Positions 61,308-64,000 of a stretch of 64,000 bases of DNA are shown here, piece by piece. Source of the stretch: Rhizobium oryzihabitans (GTDB lineage: Bacteria; Pseudomonadota; Alphaproteobacteria; Rhizobiales; Rhizobiaceae). Location of the stretch: assembly GCF_010669145.1 (NCBI RefSeq), contig NZ_CP048632.1, positions 1,488,001 through 1,552,000 on the forward strand. Direction: 5' to 3'. Numbering within the stretch: position 1 is the first letter of the stretch; each line of letters opens with the position of its first letter. The notes under the pieces are model-generated. The model was not told where the DNA came from, made no database searches, and saw only the letters and a program-made list of their open reading frames with translations. The position numbers were made by a program, and so were the translations under genes.

Positions 61308-62993
61308 TCAGGCGTAACGGGCGAAGAATGCGCCCCATGCCGGAAGTTCTACGCTTCTGCCTTCAAGACCGCCTGCAAAGCCGTGGCCTTCGAGAACCTC
61401 CCAGTTCCCTTCCGGCAACCTGGCCTTTGCCGGCGTTGCGGACAGATTGAAGAGGCAAAGCACGGTTTCGTTGCCGAGCGTGCGGGTGTAGCTCAGCACA
61501 TCCCCCTCCACCGGCTGGAACTCGATGTCGCCCTTGGCAAAAGCGGGATGCTTTCTGCGGAAGGACAGGAACCGGCGGTAATGCTCCAGCACGGATGCCT
61601 CGTTGCCCTGCTGGGCGCTGACGGCGCGCTGCTTGTGCTCGGCCGGAATGGGCAGCCATGTCTTGTCCGACGTCGAGAAGCCCGCCTGTGCATGACCGGC
61701 ATCCCACACCATCGGCGTGCGGCAACCGTCGCGGCCCTTGAATTCCGGCCAGAACTGGATGCCGTAGGGGTCCTGCAAGTCCTCGAAAGCAATATCCGCT
61801 TCGGTGAGGCCGAGTTCTTCACCCTCATAGATGCAGACGGAACCGCGCTGCGTCATCAGCAGCGCCGAAAGTACCTTGGCGAAGGCGTCCTTATCTTCGA
61901 CATGCTCGCCCCAGCGGCTGACATGGCGCACGACATCGTGGTTGGAGAAGGCCCAGCAGGCCCAGCCTTCCGGTGCGGCCTTGGCAAAATCCGCCTGCAC
62001 ATCGGCGACACGCTGCGGGGTGAGCGCGTCAGGCGCCAGGAATTCGAAGGCGTAGCACATCTGCATCTTGTCATCGCCGGAGGTATATTCGCCGACGATT
62101 TCGAGACCGCGCTGACTGTCACCCACTTCGCCGACAGCGGCGATGTCAGGGAATTCGTCCAACACGGCGCGGAAGCGCTTCAGGAAGGCGATGTTTTCCG
62201 GGCGGTTCTTGTCGTAGAGATGTTCCTGGAAGTTATAGGGATTGACCGCAGGCGCGGTGGAGGCATTGCGGCGCTCCGGCGCCAGCGCCGGGTTGTCGCG
62301 CAGCTCGAGGTCATGGAAATAGAAGTTGATGGTGTCGAGGCGGAAACCATCGACGCCGCGCTTCAGCCAGAAGCGGGTGATGTTCAGCAGCTCTTCCTGA
62401 ACTTCCGGATTATGCAGGTTGAGGTCCGGCTGCGAGGTCAGGAAGTTGTGCATGTAATATTGCATGCGGGTCGGATCCCACTGCCAGGCGGAACCGCCAA
62501 AGATCGACAGCCAGTTATTGGGCGGCGTGCCGTCCGGCTTGCTGTCCGACCAGACATACCAGTTCGATTTCGGATTGCTGCGGCGGGCGCGACTTTCCAC
62601 GAACCACGGATGCTGGTCTGACGTATGCGACATGACGAGGTCGATCATGACGCGAACACCGAGGCGGTGAGCCTCTGCAATCAGCCCGTCGAAATCGGCT
62701 AACGTACCGAACATCGGATCGACATCGACATAGTTCGAGACGTCGTAACCGAAATCCTTCATCGGCGAGGTGAAGAAGGGCGAAATCCAGATGGCGTCGG
62801 CACCGAGACCGGCAATATGCGCCAGACGGTCTGTGATGCCCTTCAGGTCGCCGATGCCGTCGCCATTGGAGTCCTGATAGGAGCGCGGGTAGATCTGATA
62901 GATAACAGCGCCGCGCCACCAGTCCTTGTTGGGCGTCAAAGCGGAAGTCACCGAAGCGGTCATGGAAGTGTCCTGTCTGGTATGGGCGTTCAT
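61308..62993 (-). CDS. aglA: Alpha-glucosidase (GH13)
   Basis: AglA (561 aa) is a cytoplasmic GH13 alpha-glucosidase for sucrose, maltose and related sugars. The barrel start WWRGAVIYQIYPRSYQDSNG, the region I VMSHTSDQHPWF, nucleophile Asp in GFRLDTINF, acid/base Glu in AAVGEVGD and region IV SNHDVVRH are all intact. ATG 62993 follows AGGGAGG and lies 7 bp after aglG; ATG 62963 is an alternative. Confidence 0.95.
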   Translation of the reverse strand: MNAHTRQDTSMTASVTSALTPNKDWWRGAVIYQIYPRSYQDSNGDGIGDLKGITDRLAHIAGLGADAIWISPFFTSPMKDFGYDVSNYVDVDPMFGTLADFDGLIAEAHRLGVRVMIDLVMSHTSDQHPWFVESRARRSNPKSNWYVWSDSKPDGTPPNNWLSIFGGSAWQWDPTRMQYYMHNFLTSQPDLNLHNPEVQEELLNITRFWLKRGVDGFRLDTINFYFHDLELRDNPALAPERRNASTAPAVNPYNFQEHLYDKNRPENIAFLKRFRAVLDEFPDIAAVGEVGDSQRGLEIVGEYTSGDDKMQMCYAFEFLAPDALTPQRVADVQADFAKAAPEGWACWAFSNHDVVRHVSRWGEHVEDKDAFAKVLSALLMTQRGSVCIYEGEELGLTEADIAFEDLQDPYGIQFWPEFKGRDGCRTPMVWDAGHAQAGFSTSDKTWLPIPAEHKQRAVSAQQGNEASVLEHYRRFLSFRRKHPAFAKGDIEFQPVEGDVLSYTRTLGNETVLCLFNLSATPAKARLPEGNWEVLEGHGFAGGLEGRSVELPAWGAFFARYA

Positions 62994-63000
62994 GGAATTA

Positions 63001-64000
63001 TCAGCCTCCCTTGACGGAGCCTGCCAGCAGGCCACGCACGAGATAACGTTGAAGGGCGAAAAAGACGCCAAGCGGCACGATGATGGTGACGAAGGCGGAG
63101 GCGGTGAGGATTTCCCAGTTGCCGCCGCGCGAACCGAGCAGCGCATTGAGCGCGCCGGTCAGCACCAGCTCGTCCTTCTGCGTGCCGAGGAACACCATGG
63201 CGACGAGCAGGTCGTTCCAGGTCCACAGGAACTGGAAGATGGCGAAGGAGGCGAGCGCCGGGAATGACAGCGGCAGGATGATCTTGACGAAGATTTCGAA
63301 GTCGCTCGCGCCATCGACACGCGCACTTTCGATGATCTCCTTCGGCAGGCCGGAAATATAGTTGCGCAGCAGGTAGATGGCGAGCGGCAGACCGAAGGCG
63401 GTGTGCGCCAGCCAGATGCCGGCATAGGTCTTGGACGGCACGCCGAAGATGGTGCCGATTTCATTATAGAGCCTGAGAAGCGGGATCAGCGACATCTGCA
63501 GCGGCACGACGATCAGGCCCACCACCATGGCAATCAGCAGATTGCGGCCGGAGAAGCTCATCCATGACAGCGCATAGGCGGCGAAGGCGGCAATGAGGAT
63601 GGGGATGACGGTTGCCGGCACGGCGACGGTCAGCGAATTGACGAAGGACTGGCCGATGCCTTCCGAGGTCAGAACCGTGCGATAATTATCGAGCGTGAAG
63701 ACGGGCGGCGTCGCGACGGAGATATAGACGCGCTTGCCGCGAGAGCCTTCAAAGCTCGCGGCCTTGCTATATTCGTAGGTGCCGTCCGTATTAACGAGCA
63801 ATGTTTCGCCGTCACCGATATCGGCCGCCTCGCCGGCTTTGAACGCCGTGGGCTCCTGTACGCGAACGCCGAAGGCTGCAACCTTGCCGCCCTGTCCGCT
63901 TTCGAAAACATTGCCTGATATGACGTAGCGGTTTCCGTCCTGCTTCTGCGCGGCAGCATCGGCGAGGCGAACCGCCGCCGTCTGTTCCGAGCTGGAAAAG
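63001..64000 (-). CDS. aglG: Alpha-glucoside ABC permease AglG (5' part outside)
   Basis: The open frame runs off the right edge, so the start is missing; about 332 residues are seen. An extracytoplasmic loop (FSSSEQTAAVRLADAAAQ) is followed by a permease core with EAA loop IIESARVDGASDFEIFVKI and WTWNDLLVAMVFLG. AglG pairs with AglF to import alpha-glucosides. It is co-transcribed with aglA and aglK. Confidence 0.92.
   Translation of the reverse strand, partial: FSSSEQTAAVRLADAAAQKQDGNRYVISGNVFESGQGGKVAAFGVRVQEPTAFKAGEAADIGDGETLLVNTDGTYEYSKAASFEGSRGKRVYISVATPPVFTLDNYRTVLTSEGIGQSFVNSLTVAVPATVIPILIAAFAAYALSWMSFSGRNLLIAMVVGLIVVPLQMSLIPLLRLYNEIGTIFGVPSKTYAGIWLAHTAFGLPLAIYLLRNYISGLPKEIIESARVDGASDFEIFVKIILPLSFPALASFAIFQFLWTWNDLLVAMVFLGTQKDELVLTGALNALLGSRGGNWEILTASAFVTIIVPLGVFFALQRYLVRGLLAGSVKGG

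Overview
The window is a stretch of core alphaproteobacterial chromosome that looks like Agrobacterium tumefaciens/fabrum or a very close Rhizobiaceae relative. The reasons are the high G+C, the rhizobial gene set and order (an agl alpha-glucoside operon beside zwf-pgl-edd, aceA beside its XRE-type regulator, potFGHI, and a PdhS-type kinase beside a Ppx/GppA phosphatase), and several copies of the hairpin-rich intergenic repeats common in this family. I see no phage, IS element, CRISPR array, rRNA operon, conjugation module or obvious accessory island. I did not find a convincing new biological system; the most unusual material is intergenic.

Layout. 0-9 kb: cyclopropane fatty acid synthase, Tex, PurD, a small secreted protein, a chemoreceptor and a DUF523 protein. 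9-20 kb: glyS and glyQ, separated by a DUF2207 membrane protein, a second-type EPSP synthase (aroA), LemA and a small secreted protein; then a 64-aa membrane protein, an S49 peptidase, a TrmN6/RsmC-like methyltransferase and a DUF2007 protein. 19.6-24.2 kb (+ strand): polyprenyl diphosphate synthase, a TPR protein, ispE and moaB. 24.4-29.8 kb (- strand): a dienelactone hydrolase-like protein, a zinc alcohol dehydrogenase, a MAPEG protein, guaB and a Tat-exported MBL hydrolase. 30-34 kb: an MFS exporter, rlmE-ppx and tRNA-His. 34.4-40 kb: a PdhS1-like cell-cycle kinase and a two-domain iron-type ABC permease. 40.3-44.4 kb: potFGHI. 44.6-49.2 kb: an aceA regulator and aceA, a small conserved protein, a LysR regulator and small ORFs. 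49.5-53.5 kb: an HI0933-type flavoprotein and puuA-puuB. 53.7-57.8 kb: zwf-pgl-edd. 58-60 kb: a metallophosphatase and a PilZ-like protein. 60.2-64 kb: aglK-aglA-aglG, the last cut by the window edge.

How it works together. AglG/K (with AglE/F presumably outside the window) import alpha-glucosides, AglA splits them, and Zwf-Pgl-Edd send the glucose phosphate into the Entner-Doudoroff route. PotFGHI import putrescine, which PuuA and PuuB can degrade. AceA and its divergent regulator govern C2 (acetate/fatty acid) growth.

Important caution: six genes (DUF2207, the methyltransferase, the dienelactone hydrolase, MAPEG, Ppx and the PdhS1-like kinase) carry nine apparent single-base deletions, almost all in short G/C runs. 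The uniform direction and context point to sequence/assembly error rather than gene decay, so these genes are annotated at their inferred full extent.
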